From IMG/VR virus record IMGVR_UViG_3300031565_000252, positions 1-29,306 of that record: 29,306 nt of DNA; one strand, 5' to 3'. Positions 15,901 to 21,673 of this stretch are shown in pieces. The position numbers and the translations under genes were made by a program. The notes beneath the pieces were generated by a model that saw nothing but the letters and a program-made list of their open reading frames with translations, was not told where the DNA came from and did no database searches. The stretch is from a virus. The number at the start of each line of letters is the position of its first letter. Position 1 is the stretch's first letter.

Positions 15901-18237
15901 AAGATTGATGAGGCTATTACGAAAGGCGAGATGGGAGAGATTGAGATTGAACCTGTATCAGAAACTGAAAGTAGTTCATTTAATAAGCACATTGATTATT
16001 TTCAGACCCGGCAATTACCAGAGACTTCGCAGATAAGAAAAATCCAAAAGCAGATGCAGGTCTTAAACGGAAAGAGATTAGCCGGTACAATCACAGCCAA
16101 GGAAGCGAATACAAAAATCCGGCAATTGCGAAAGGTCTTATTTGAAACGGCTGAAAAGGAAGGCATTGCCCTGCGAATGACCAAAGGCGGCAAGGTCTCG
16201 GTTGCGGTAAGAAAGGCCGGTACTTACGTCCCTGTTGAATTTGCGAAATATAAAAAGTTCCAAGACATCTACCCCCGGGCGCAGGACGTTACTCGCTCAA
16301 TACAGCAGATTGACGGAGCTTTATCGGTTAAGGAAAAGAAAAAAATGCCAGGCCAGGCAGGGATGGCGGAACAGCACATTCTATGGCCGACCCGTGAAAT
16401 ACACATGCAGAAAGACAGATACATAAAGGAAAAGGCCGTTCAACTTAAAAAGATACTTACGGTGAAAAAAGGAAGCAAAAAGGACACGCAAATCAATCTT
16501 GTTCTGGAGAAAATAGCAAAAGCCGATAGGGATAAACCGATAAAAGACGTATTGAGTGCGAAAACTATTAAGGCAATGGGCGTGACACCGGATGTTGTCA
16601 ATCAGGCTGTAGCACTTCGTAAATGGTATGATGAATCACATGACGAGCAGAACATCGCTCGCAGGATGCGAGACCAGAAAGAAATCCCCTATCACCGAAA
16701 TTACTCACCACAAATTTTGAGGGATGCTACTATTTGGGAACAAATAACGATGACGGGTAAAACCGCTGAGGATGTCTTTGGTAAAAAAGCCCCCATCCCC
16801 GATTACATAAGACCAAACAAACCCTTTAATCCTCGTGAAATGGCAAGGAAGGCCGGTATCCGGTATGAGGATAGAATCAAGTCGGCAACAGAATTGGCTG
16901 GCAGGTATCTATCAACGGCGGCTAAGGACATTTTTAATACGTCAATAATCCAGAACAACAAGGCTTTCATTCAGCAACTTGAAGCGATGGGATATGAAAA
17001 ACCTGCAAGATACCTGGCGGATTGGACTTCGCAGGCTTACGCCGGGATTATGCCATCCATCGACCGTGCCCTGATGTTGGGAGAAACACCCAAAGCAAGA
17101 AAGGGCATGATGAAGTGGAATCAGGTAAGAAACCTGGCCGTGTTCCCTTTGAATGTGGGTTGGACATTGGGAACACAAATAAAGTCTTTTGCTATGACTA
17201 TTGGCAGGTATGGTTCGGTAAATATAACCAGGGGATTTTACCAATGGTTGAAGCCAAGCGTAAGAAGACAGGCCGCAGAGGATTATTATTCTTTCATAGT
17301 CAAGTCCGCCAAGCAGGGGAAAGTCACAAGACAGGATGCGAAGAACCTTATCGGGGAAGAGGTCAAGATTCGCAGGACAAAAGGGGAGATTGCAAGAGAC
17401 CTGACAACTTTATTCTTAGAGGAAATGGAAAAACTTCTGACAGGGACTTCGATTAGAGCTGCACATTTACACGGTAAGAAACGGGGTTTGACAGGTGAAG
17501 CCCTAAAGAACTATGCCTCAGACGGCGGTGCTAAAACTCAATCTATGTACAACGATGAGGACAAGCCCCTCTTTTTAACGAACCTGACTGTCAAAACAGT
17601 AACACCCTACCAGACATACTGCTATGAAACTATGAACACCCTTAGAGAATGGGCTGGTAGAACGGGAACACCGCCGGACAGTAAGATGTATGCAATCTGG
17701 TCGTTGGTTCGCTATTTAGCTGCTATGGCCGTAATGAACCAGATAGAGGCGTCAATTCGTGGAAGAAAGTGGAGTTGGTTAAGATTAGTGCCAATGCCAT
17801 TTTCTGAATTATGGCTTAGTCCAATATACAAACATTTCACAAAGGAATGGTTGCCTGGCGGTTCGGGATTATTATCACCTGTAGAGACCGCATCAAGATT
17901 AGCTAAAGGTATTGATGATGTTCTTGAAACGGGTAGTTGGCGAAAACTGCGGAATGAACTTATAAAATATGGACCCGGTCTTTTTCTTGTACCCGCAGGC
18001 GTTCAATGGGCAAGGTTAGTTGATGGCATTATCACCTATTCTCAGGGCGGTGTTTATGACAGGCGAGGTAAATTATTATTTAAGATGAAAGACCCGCAGG
18101 ATTTAGCCCGTGCAATCTTCACGGGAGTTTGGTCAACAAAAGGCGGTCAAGAATATCTTGAGAAAAGAACTGGCAAAAAGCAGGAAGGCAAACGCAAAAC
18201 TCGTTTAGAGCGAGAAAAGAAGATGCTCAGGAAATAA
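12937..18237 (+). CDS. Giant modular ejection/polyvalent-type virion protein
   Basis: 1766 residues. The N-terminus carries a duplicated V/IDLGP motif. Residues about 360-965 are short modules joined by Pro/Ala/Glu-rich linkers. Module A (about 455-649) holds EELIHIEQQ at 558-566, a degenerate metallopeptidase-like EExxH. A later module, about 890-945, opens DEFKVGDVVNTKGQS and looks like a small SH3-like barrel. The C-terminal about 380 residues have aromatic and hydrophobic stretches (AVFPLNVGWTLGTQIKSFA near 1395-1415, YAIWSLVRYLAAMAVM near 1585-1600, LFLVPAGVQWARLVDG near 1682-1697), like the membrane-contacting ends of polyvalent phage proteins. Probably injected with the DNA to shield it or build the translocation channel. 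No polymerase or lysozyme motif is seen. Confidence 0.75.
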   Translation: MPLVDLGPVKKKELIDLGPAPTPITEALKETEPDFLRMPPADFEPNVPSKLAISPGIEQKEKPIGVIESFKREGAIGALKRAPFSPYRGAEEAGYLQAQKRLKEGKYPYEPRYEMTPMGGYTMVRPRRSLEQDKAFVSQYEKRKEEEQRRGFTIPAHIAQGVAELPSWMAEIYATGGIATGFKKALPRIATRAAVATGLMPHRFNETYGKSRIDRPKEKPSVSMAKAYGSVYIENFSELTGEFLVKGAKRLLAPVWKKLPFGKKFITSLGKVAEELKVVKSTKDFLNRISTRAGYSGLLAEIGEERIATIMHSIAGTEDFGAGPDAKWDERLKAGILQDLQPRNIIIETAVLSVPGMARYVAGKAMAKPLAPKITPEPQQPSGEKRKAIREKGIEEYRAKVTEQKAQQLAKELEKSLNLSPEAALRVARKKLEIDAGKATEAKAIETAKTAAERVEKPPVPAVQPSKTEIAVTRFVDEISLKVPGLIVKEGDATGLTYTQVQSGPAKGMIQPTLHINKKQLKSRLNEVQERVRQENPNATDVEIQEAQNEWIDNAIKEELIHIEQQKDGTTSNIESKWEALPKKTKQRIRLLYDRTLFGDKGRIVSNEELYLEYDRIKRQIQSTGTFTEAILFGDEDAFVSGLRKAITEETAKTAAERGVEEPQPPTETRKPPEAPKIAQKPEISPVEGEVDYEKIAIDLGGRSHALPFLPKVIRTYAEQGIERGQFELEQLVDRMSESEGDLTTGKVFKTPESPEAERYFNEMDAAIQEELGITPAEPAVEGEVVVTEVTQEMKKLPKEERIELLESFRDEIVASLPEKGPGFALLAGGRINSMLIKAGKELGLSNEEVTKFLISVTPSGQPPSKPAPKIEPAVEPEAKTKAKVGKKKISAKDEFKVGDVVNTKGQSNMADPVTINAIQGNTLKFTDAKGVEYAGMARATVRRLIEGSSWERVSGEALKAPAVEPEAKPPAKEKEFEIEPGKFYTQAKIDEAITKGEMGEIEIEPVSETESSSFNKHIDYFQTRQLPETSQIRKIQKQMQVLNGKRLAGTITAKEANTKIRQLRKVLFETAEKEGIALRMTKGGKVSVAVRKAGTYVPVEFAKYKKFQDIYPRAQDVTRSIQQIDGALSVKEKKKMPGQAGMAEQHILWPTREIHMQKDRYIKEKAVQLKKILTVKKGSKKDTQINLVLEKIAKADRDKPIKDVLSAKTIKAMGVTPDVVNQAVALRKWYDESHDEQNIARRMRDQKEIPYHRNYSPQILRDATIWEQITMTGKTAEDVFGKKAPIPDYIRPNKPFNPREMARKAGIRYEDRIKSATELAGRYLSTAAKDIFNTSIIQNNKAFIQQLEAMGYEKPARYLADWTSQAYAGIMPSIDRALMLGETPKARKGMMKWNQVRNLAVFPLNVGWTLGTQIKSFAMTIGRYGSVNITRGFYQWLKPSVRRQAAEDYYSFIVKSAKQGKVTRQDAKNLIGEEVKIRRTKGEIARDLTTLFLEEMEKLLTGTSIRAAHLHGKKRGLTGEALKNYASDGGAKTQSMYNDEDKPLFLTNLTVKTVTPYQTYCYETMNTLREWAGRTGTPPDSKMYAIWSLVRYLAAMAVMNQIEASIRGRKWSWLRLVPMPFSELWLSPIYKHFTKEWLPGGSGLLSPVETASRLAKGIDDVLETGSWRKLRNELIKYGPGLFLVPAGVQWARLVDGIITYSQGGVYDRRGKLLFKMKDPQDLARAIFTGVWSTKGGQEYLEKRTGKKQEGKRKTRLEREKKMLRK
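14272..15842 (+). repeat. In-frame linker repeats bounding modules of the giant protein
   Basis: Three pairs of exact direct repeats lie in the Pro-rich linkers: 28 nt at 14272-14299 and 14884-14911 (204 codons apart); 16 nt at 14993-15008 and 15275-15290 (94 codons); 17 nt at 15559-15575 and 15826-15842 (89 codons). All spacings are multiples of three. The first pair flanks a visibly AT-richer module. The arrangement would let modules be gained or lost by recombination without breaking the frame. Confidence 0.8.
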
Positions 18238-18241
18238 TAGG

Positions 18242-18496
18242 TCAATCGGAAATATGTTTTTCTTTTCTCTTGCTTTTGATGTCTTGAATTTTGGCTCTGT
18301 GGAGACCAAAAACAGTGCCCATTATGAAGAAAAATCCTGCTGCAAAAATATATTCAATAATCTCATCTGCTTTATCACTAAAAATGAGAACGAGAATGGC
18401 TATAAAAACGAGAATGCAAAAACAGCCACTTAGGCCCAAAAATGTTTCTGAGTATGTTAACTTGTCCCATAGTTTTTTAAGTTTTGAATTTTTCAT
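18242..18496 (-). CDS. Two-pass small membrane protein (minus strand)
   Basis: 84 residues: a basic N-terminus (MKNSKLKKLWDKL), a first membrane segment LGLSGCFCILVFIAILVLIF (about 20-39), a short acidic loop SDKADE, a second segment IIEYIFAAGFFFIMGTVFGL (about 46-65), and a charged basic tail ending KRKEKHISD. It has GAGGG seven bases upstream of the ATG and an ATGA overlap with the 33-aa gene before it, both on the minus strand, which makes it far more credible than the plus-strand frame over the same DNA. It lies tail to tail with the giant gene. A holin, antiholin or superinfection-type membrane protein would fit, but none is demonstrated. Confidence 0.74.
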   Translation of the reverse strand: MKNSKLKKLWDKLTYSETFLGLSGCFCILVFIAILVLIFSDKADEIIEYIFAAGFFFIMGTVFGLHRAKIQDIKSKRKEKHISD

Positions 18497-18594
18497 AAGT
18501 AATCCCTCATAGAGTAGGCAAAAATGCAGGTTAATACCAATAGAATAATGGCGACTATGTTCCAGAACAGGCTATCGGTTTTAGGTTGTTTCAT
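18493..18594 (-). CDS. 33-residue single-pass membrane micro-protein
   Basis: The peptide opens MKQPKTDSLFWN, then one membrane segment IVAIILLVLTCIFAY, then SMRDYL. GGGAG lies seven bases before its ATG, and its TGA overlaps the next minus-strand ATG (ATGA). The consensus promoter at 18628-18655 places the mRNA start about 27 nt upstream. Its size and layout suit a regulatory or toxin-like membrane peptide acting with the two-pass protein. No family is recognised. Confidence 0.7.
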   Translation of the reverse strand: MKQPKTDSLFWNIVAIILLVLTCIFAYSMRDYL

Positions 18595-18627
18595 CCCGAA
18601 TCTCCCGGCCTCCATGCCTTCCGTATG

Positions 18628-18655
18628 ATTATAAGGTACTGATATAAATTGTCAA
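18628..18655 (-). promoter_or_regulatory. Consensus sigma70 promoter for the minus-strand membrane genes
   Basis: On the minus strand TTGACA (18655-18650), a 16-nt spacer and TATAAT (18633-18628) match both consensus hexamers exactly. The predicted start is near 18621, 27 nt before the 33-aa gene. Both hexamers are perfect, so strong use by the host RNA polymerase early in infection or in a lysogen is likely. Confidence 0.82.
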
Positions 18656-18660
18656 GGAAA

Positions 18661-18680
18661 AAATGAGATTTAGGCTAATA
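18661..18680 (+). repeat. 20-bp direct repeat, copy 1
   Basis: Positions 18661-18680 and 18824-18843 are identical 20-mers in the same orientation, 163 bp apart. Read on the minus strand, each lies directly upstream of a TTGACA box, so each may be an upstream promoter element. Copy 1 also recreates the first six codons of the ATP-grasp gene (MRFRLI). Confidence 0.85.
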
Positions 18681-18682
18681 AG

Positions 18683-18790
18683 AAAAAAGGGCAGGCAGGA
18701 GTCGAACCTGCAACGGAATCGCAACCCCGCTTCCAGACCAGCGTTTAGTATAGGCGGGTCATTCAGACCACGCCCCGCCGCAACCCTTCC
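18683..18790 (-). ncRNA. Self-contained tRNA-like small RNA
   Basis: The minus strand has a perfect tRNA T-arm, GCAGG-TTCGACT-CCTGC (18711-18695), followed by CTGCCCTT (18694-18687), which pairs with AAGGGTTG (18788-18781) with one T-T mismatch to give an 8-bp acceptor-like helix. A GGCGGG/CCCGCC hairpin lies in the D-arm position. No canonical anticodon arm fits: the best hairpin, CGCT/AGCG, has an 8-nt loop. A promoter-like TTGACA-17-TAGATT starts it near 18790, and a T6 run (18688-18683) ends it. No CCA is encoded. It could be a decayed tRNA, a tRNA mimic or a 3'-tRNA attachment remnant. Confidence 0.5.
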
Positions 18791-18796
18791 CTTTAC

Positions 18797-18825
18797 AATC
18801 TAATAGATAAGATGAGAGTTGTCAA
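18797..18825 (-). promoter_or_regulatory. Promoter of the tRNA-like RNA
   Basis: Minus-strand TTGACA (18825-18820), a 17-nt spacer and TAGATT (18802-18797). The start would fall near 18790, exactly where the structured RNA begins. Its -35 region overlaps the start of copy 2 of the 20-bp repeat and the ATP-grasp start codon. Confidence 0.6.
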
Positions 18826-18843
18826 ATGAGATTTAGGCTAATA
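18824..18843 (+). repeat. 20-bp direct repeat, copy 2
   Basis: Second copy of the repeat at 18661-18680. It contains the ATG and the first codons of the ATP-grasp gene, so one sequence serves as plus-strand coding DNA and minus-strand promoter-upstream DNA. Confidence 0.85.
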
Positions 18844-20046
18844 TCAAAACACGCAGACGGTATAGGTCTCTTGTACCGGATATGGCAGGAAGGCCACGAT
18901 GTATCGTTCTGGGTGCAGGAGAAGAAGGCCAAGCCCACTTACAGGGGCATACTGCCCCAGGTTCAGACTTACGCCCAGGACCTAAAGAAAAGCGATATTG
19001 TTTTCTTCGATATGGTCGGTCTCGGTTTTTTGGCCGATAAGCTCAAGAAATCCGGCATTGCCGTCTATGGCGGGGGCGGGATTAACGACAAACTGGAACT
19101 CGACAGAGTGTTCGGTATTCAAACCGCAGAGGCCGCCAGAATTAAGGTTCCCGAATACAAGCCTTTCAGCTCTTACGAGAAGGCGGTCGATTTCGTAAAA
19201 AACAGTAAGAAAATATGGGTCTTCAAACCGCTTGACAATAAAAGCCCTATGCTCACCTACGTTTCCGAAGGCGCGGACGATATGGTTGGTATTCTTGAGC
19301 ATTACAAACCTAAGAAGTTCATTTTGCAGGAGAAAATTGAAGGGACGGAAATCTCGACCGAGGCGTGGTATGTCAACGGCGAGCTTGTTCCTAACAGCAT
19401 AAACTCGACCATCGAGACGAAAAGGTTTATGGACGGCGACAAAGGCCCGAACACCGGCTGCATGACGAGTGTCGTATGGTTCCATAAGGGTAAACCAAAG
19501 ATATATTTTCAGACCCTTGCAAAACTTGAGAAATTCTTGAAACGGAAAAAATACTCCGGGCCGCTCGATGTCAATTGCATCGTTACCAAAGAGGGGCCGT
19601 ACTTTTTGGAGTTTACTTCACGGTTCGGATATAACGCCATTTACGCCGCATTATCTGAATTTGGCGAGTTTGGTTCGTTTCTCTCCAAGTTGGCGCGTGG
19701 TAAGATTCCGAAAATAAAACCTTCACGACAGTATTGTGGGGCGGTCAGACTTTCAATACCCCCCTATCCCAACGATGTCGATGCAACTGCGGGCAGGCCC
19801 ATAGGGGTAAAGTCGCTCAAAGACGTATTTTTGCTCGATGCAAAATACGACGGCAAAATGGTAACCGCTGGTGTCGATGGCGTGGTGTGTGAAGTAACCG
19901 CCAAAGCGGATGATCTTAACACTTTGGAAAAACAGTTATATGCGAAAGTCGATAGAATTAAAATCCCCGACAAACAGTACCGTTCAGACGCTGTAAAAGT
20001 CGCGCAAGAACGGTTAGGAGAAATCAATGCGCAAACAAAAAGGTGA
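18826..20046 (+). CDS. PurD-like ATP-grasp enzyme
   Basis: 406 residues, close to the length of phosphoribosylamine-glycine ligase (PurD). An N-terminal Rossmann-like part (GIGLLYRIWQEGHDVSFWV; DIVFFDMVGLGFLADKLKKSGIAVYG; LELDRVFGI at 90-98) precedes an ATP-grasp core with LQEKIEGTEISTEAW (167-181), FMDGDKGPNTGCM (201-213), PLDVNCIV (246-253) and the metal site LEFTSRFG (261-268). PurD has E.N.RFGDPE at the last site. Here Asn is Thr and DPE is missing, so the acceptor substrate has probably changed. It likely makes an amide or peptide-like bond with ATP. The start is weakly supported (GAGAG) and lies within the duplicated 20-bp element. Confidence 0.8.
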   Translation: MRFRLISKHADGIGLLYRIWQEGHDVSFWVQEKKAKPTYRGILPQVQTYAQDLKKSDIVFFDMVGLGFLADKLKKSGIAVYGGGGINDKLELDRVFGIQTAEAARIKVPEYKPFSSYEKAVDFVKNSKKIWVFKPLDNKSPMLTYVSEGADDMVGILEHYKPKKFILQEKIEGTEISTEAWYVNGELVPNSINSTIETKRFMDGDKGPNTGCMTSVVWFHKGKPKIYFQTLAKLEKFLKRKKYSGPLDVNCIVTKEGPYFLEFTSRFGYNAIYAALSEFGEFGSFLSKLARGKIPKIKPSRQYCGAVRLSIPPYPNDVDATAGRPIGVKSLKDVFLLDAKYDGKMVTAGVDGVVCEVTAKADDLNTLEKQLYAKVDRIKIPDKQYRSDAVKVAQERLGEINAQTKR

Positions 20047-20218
20047 CCTAAGACTTTGGGTAATTATGGCTATCAGCTTGGCTGGACTAATCTACAATAT
20101 CGTAAGTGGTTACGCTATACGTGGGAACGAACTGAAACACATCAACCAAACTCTTAATGACGTTCGAAGTCGCGTTGAACGAATCGAAAATATGTTTTTG
20201 AAAGGAGACCTGAAATGA
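20027..20218 (+). CDS. Small membrane protein with coiled-coil tail
   Basis: 63 residues: MRKQKGDLR, one membrane segment LWVIMAISLAGLIYNIVSGYAI, then a charged heptad helix LKHINQTLNDVRSRVERIENMFL. It starts 20 nt inside the ATP-grasp gene behind TTAGGAGAAATCA and ends with an ATGA overlap to the next gene. The layout is that of small phage lysis or anchoring proteins (pinholin- or XhlA-like in size), but there is no diagnostic motif. The position in a coupled run with another hydrophobic protein and a hydrolase supports a lysis or envelope role. Confidence 0.65.
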   Translation: MRKQKGDLRLWVIMAISLAGLIYNIVSGYAIRGNELKHINQTLNDVRSRVERIENMFLKGDLK

Positions 20219-20418
20219 ACTGGATTGAAATTGTGAATTTGATTGTGGCTTTGTGGCCGTTGATTCTGCAAATTCTCAATGCCATAAGCGATGAGAGCAA
20301 GCGGAATCAAGTTGCAGATGCGGTAACGACCGTTGCCGGTCGTATGTTTACCGGCGACATCCAAGTCGCAAATGCCGCTGATGTTATTGCTAAATTAAAA
20401 GAGCCATTGTTGGCGTAA
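20215..20418 (+). CDS. Small holin-like protein
   Basis: 67 residues. The N-terminal MNWIEIVNLIVALWPLILQIL is one long hydrophobic helix. The rest is a soluble helical segment (DESKRNQVADAVTTVAGRMFTG..QVANAADVIAKLKEP). The start overlaps the previous stop (ATGA) with AAAGGAG ahead, and its stop overlaps the next ATG (TAATG), giving tight coupling to the hydrolase-like gene. A single-helix holin is plausible, but the segment could also be amphipathic. Confidence 0.6.
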   Translation: MNWIEIVNLIVALWPLILQILNAISDESKRNQVADAVTTVAGRMFTGDIQVANAADVIAKLKEPLLA

Positions 20419-21170
20419 TGCAAAAGGACTTCCACTTTCACGTTACCGATGTTCTGGCCTGCAAGGCCGGAATAGAAGAACCGCTGATAGTGGCCTGGGC
20501 TAATCAGTACACAGACGAACTAAAGAAGGCCAGGCTACACGGCATCCAGACCCAATCCGGCATATTGGGCAATTGGGCTGACCGTCAAATCCAGCGGACG
20601 GTCTTGGTCCCATTCCATTTCTTGCCGGGCGACAATCTCGAAAAGACTTGTGTTGTAACGCCCGATTCTCGGTTAGCCAGGATGCTAATAGATGAGGCGG
20701 GGGACTTCTTTGAATTGGGAATTGCGCTCCACTCTTTCCAGGATACCTATTCACATCAGGGATTCACCGGCTGGCTTGAAAAAGAAAACGAATGTTTCCC
20801 CTGGTGGTATCTCGGCAATCCCCAGCCGCCGATAGGCCACGCCGAAATGGGCGTTATTCCTGATGTAGTCAGTGCCGAATGGACGGATTTGCGGACCGGC
20901 ATAGTAATAGACAACCGGCGAAGGGCTTTGGCCTGCGCCAAGAGAACCTATGAGATTTTATGCGGGTTCACCGAAAAGGAAAACAACTGGCCGGATTTGA
21001 GGGTAGAATTTCAGACACTTTTCGCCATAAGGTCTTATGATGAGCGCAAGAAAACCTTACTGAAGCTGGGCAGCGGCAAGAGATTTTCAGAACTTACCTA
21101 CTCGAAAACGTACCGGGACGAATTTGAAACCGCCGCCGCCAAACAGCTCGGTATCGTAACAATGGCATAA
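20418..21170 (+). CDS. DUF6765-like predicted zinc hydrolase
   Basis: 250 residues. The MQKDFHFHVTDVLACKAG opening, QYTD (30-33), PFHF (65-68), the central LGIALHSFQDTYSHQGFTG (100-118) and PIGHAEMGVIPD (138-149) match DUF6765-type proteins. They place His6/His8, Asp33, His67, His105, Asp109, His113, His141 and Asp149 as candidate metal ligands, like those of the zinc-dependent phospholipase C/P1-nuclease fold. It would cleave a phosphodiester or lipid bond. No signal peptide is seen. Coupled behind two small membrane proteins and followed by a terminator, it occupies the place of an endolysin. The substrate is inference. Confidence 0.7.
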   Translation: MQKDFHFHVTDVLACKAGIEEPLIVAWANQYTDELKKARLHGIQTQSGILGNWADRQIQRTVLVPFHFLPGDNLEKTCVVTPDSRLARMLIDEAGDFFELGIALHSFQDTYSHQGFTGWLEKENECFPWWYLGNPQPPIGHAEMGVIPDVVSAEWTDLRTGIVIDNRRRALACAKRTYEILCGFTEKENNWPDLRVEFQTLFAIRSYDERKKTLLKLGSGKRFSELTYSKTYRDEFETAAAKQLGIVTMA

Positions 21171-21180
21171 AACCTCTTTC

Positions 21181-21216
21181 AAATGCCCCGATTCAACCTT
21201 GCTTTCGGGGCATTTT
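21181..21216 (+). terminator. Intrinsic terminator after the putative lysis genes
   Basis: An 11-bp stem AAATGCCCCGA/TCGGGGCATTT with a 13-nt loop ends in T residues. It separates the late block from the promoter at 21278. Confidence 0.88.
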
Positions 21217-21277
21217 CCCCCTCTTGACTTTGTCCTAAAAACCATCTGTCCAAACACTCATTTTTTTTATTTTGTTC

Positions 21278-21306
21278 TTGACCAATCACAATAAGTTGTC
21301 GATAAT
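21278..21306 (+). promoter_or_regulatory. Sigma70 promoter of the small-gene block
   Basis: TTGACC (21278-21283), a 17-nt spacer and GATAAT (21301-21306); each hexamer is one base off consensus. TAATAT at 21303-21308 is a less well spaced alternative -10. Preceding DNA is AT-rich. The start is expected near 21313, about five bases before arm A of the leader structure. Confidence 0.72.
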
Positions 21307-21312
21307 ATGAAT

Positions 21313-21444
21313 ATGAAGACTATCAGGGCTATTCAGATGAATCAATCGAGTAGAGGATTTCGCGCAATCAGTTTTTTTGTAGGGCAAAGTTTTTGCACTT
21401 CTTTCTCCCTGATAGTCGTTCAGAGCTTTGCCCTACTTTTTTTT
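21313..21444 (+). promoter_or_regulatory. Pseudoknot-capable leader with looped terminator
   Basis: Four arms occur in the order A (21318-21328), B (21379-21389), A' (21407-21417), B' (21426-21436). A/A' is an exact 11-bp complement and B/B' another exact 11-bp complement, extendable to 16 bp (21379-21394 with 21421-21436). B-B' plus eight T is an intrinsic terminator whose 26-nt loop contains A'. A is at the transcript 5' end and contains the AGGG ribosome site of a leader ORF. Pairing of A with A' would give a pseudoknot. This could be a cis attenuator of the gene at 21456 or a free-standing RNA of about 130 nt. Confidence 0.72.
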
Positions 21445-21459
21445 GAGGTGATAAGATGA
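21337..21459 (+). CDS. Possible 40-residue hydrophobic leader peptide
   Basis: An ORF begins at 21337 behind CAGGG, passes through the whole terminator and ends with an ATGA overlap on the next ATG at 21456. The product is basic at the N-terminus (MNQSSRGFR) and then hydrophobic (ISFFVGQSF, FSLIVVQSFALLFFEVI). An in-frame ATG at 21307 would add ten residues but lies at the promoter. Translation would hold the terminator open, as in leader-peptide attenuation. The frame may also be fortuitous, since the structure alone explains the sequence. Confidence 0.35.
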   Translation: MNQSSRGFRAISFFVGQSFCTSFSLIVVQSFALLFFEVIR

Positions 21460-21665
21460 GAACAGAAACAAAGAAATTCGTTATTGACTGTATCAACCAA
21501 CGCCGATGCGATGACTTTTATCGAGCAAAATTGGCTTTTAGAAATTGCACGCCCGAAGAAATGAATCAAGAGTATGGGCAATCCGGCCAAACCCGCCAAC
21601 AAATTCTCGATGGTTACGAACAACGCGAGAAACAATGCGATGAAGCTATCACAGAACTTGAGTAG
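21456..21665 (+). CDS. Small hypothetical protein, first gene after the leader
   Basis: 69 residues, charged and helical, with scattered Cys (VIDCINQRRCDDFYRAKLAFRNC; REKQCDEAITELE) and a Gln-rich middle. GAGGTG lies just before the ATG, immediately after the leader terminator's T run, so read-through of that terminator would control it. No family recognised. Early phage genes of this size often bind host proteins, but this is only context. Confidence 0.68.
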   Translation: MRTETKKFVIDCINQRRCDDFYRAKLAFRNCTPEEMNQEYGQSGQTRQQILDGYEQREKQCDEAITELE

Positions 21666-21673
21666 GTGATATA

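Noticed and set aside
18291-18512. 73-codon plus-strand ORF
   Set aside because: The minus-strand frame has a ribosome site, coupling and membrane segments; the plus frame has none of these.
18663-18803. 46-codon plus-strand ORF starting MRFRLI
   Set aside because: It is the duplicated start of the ATP-grasp gene running across the tRNA-like element; beyond the repeat the peptide is Arg/Pro-rich with no gene-like character.
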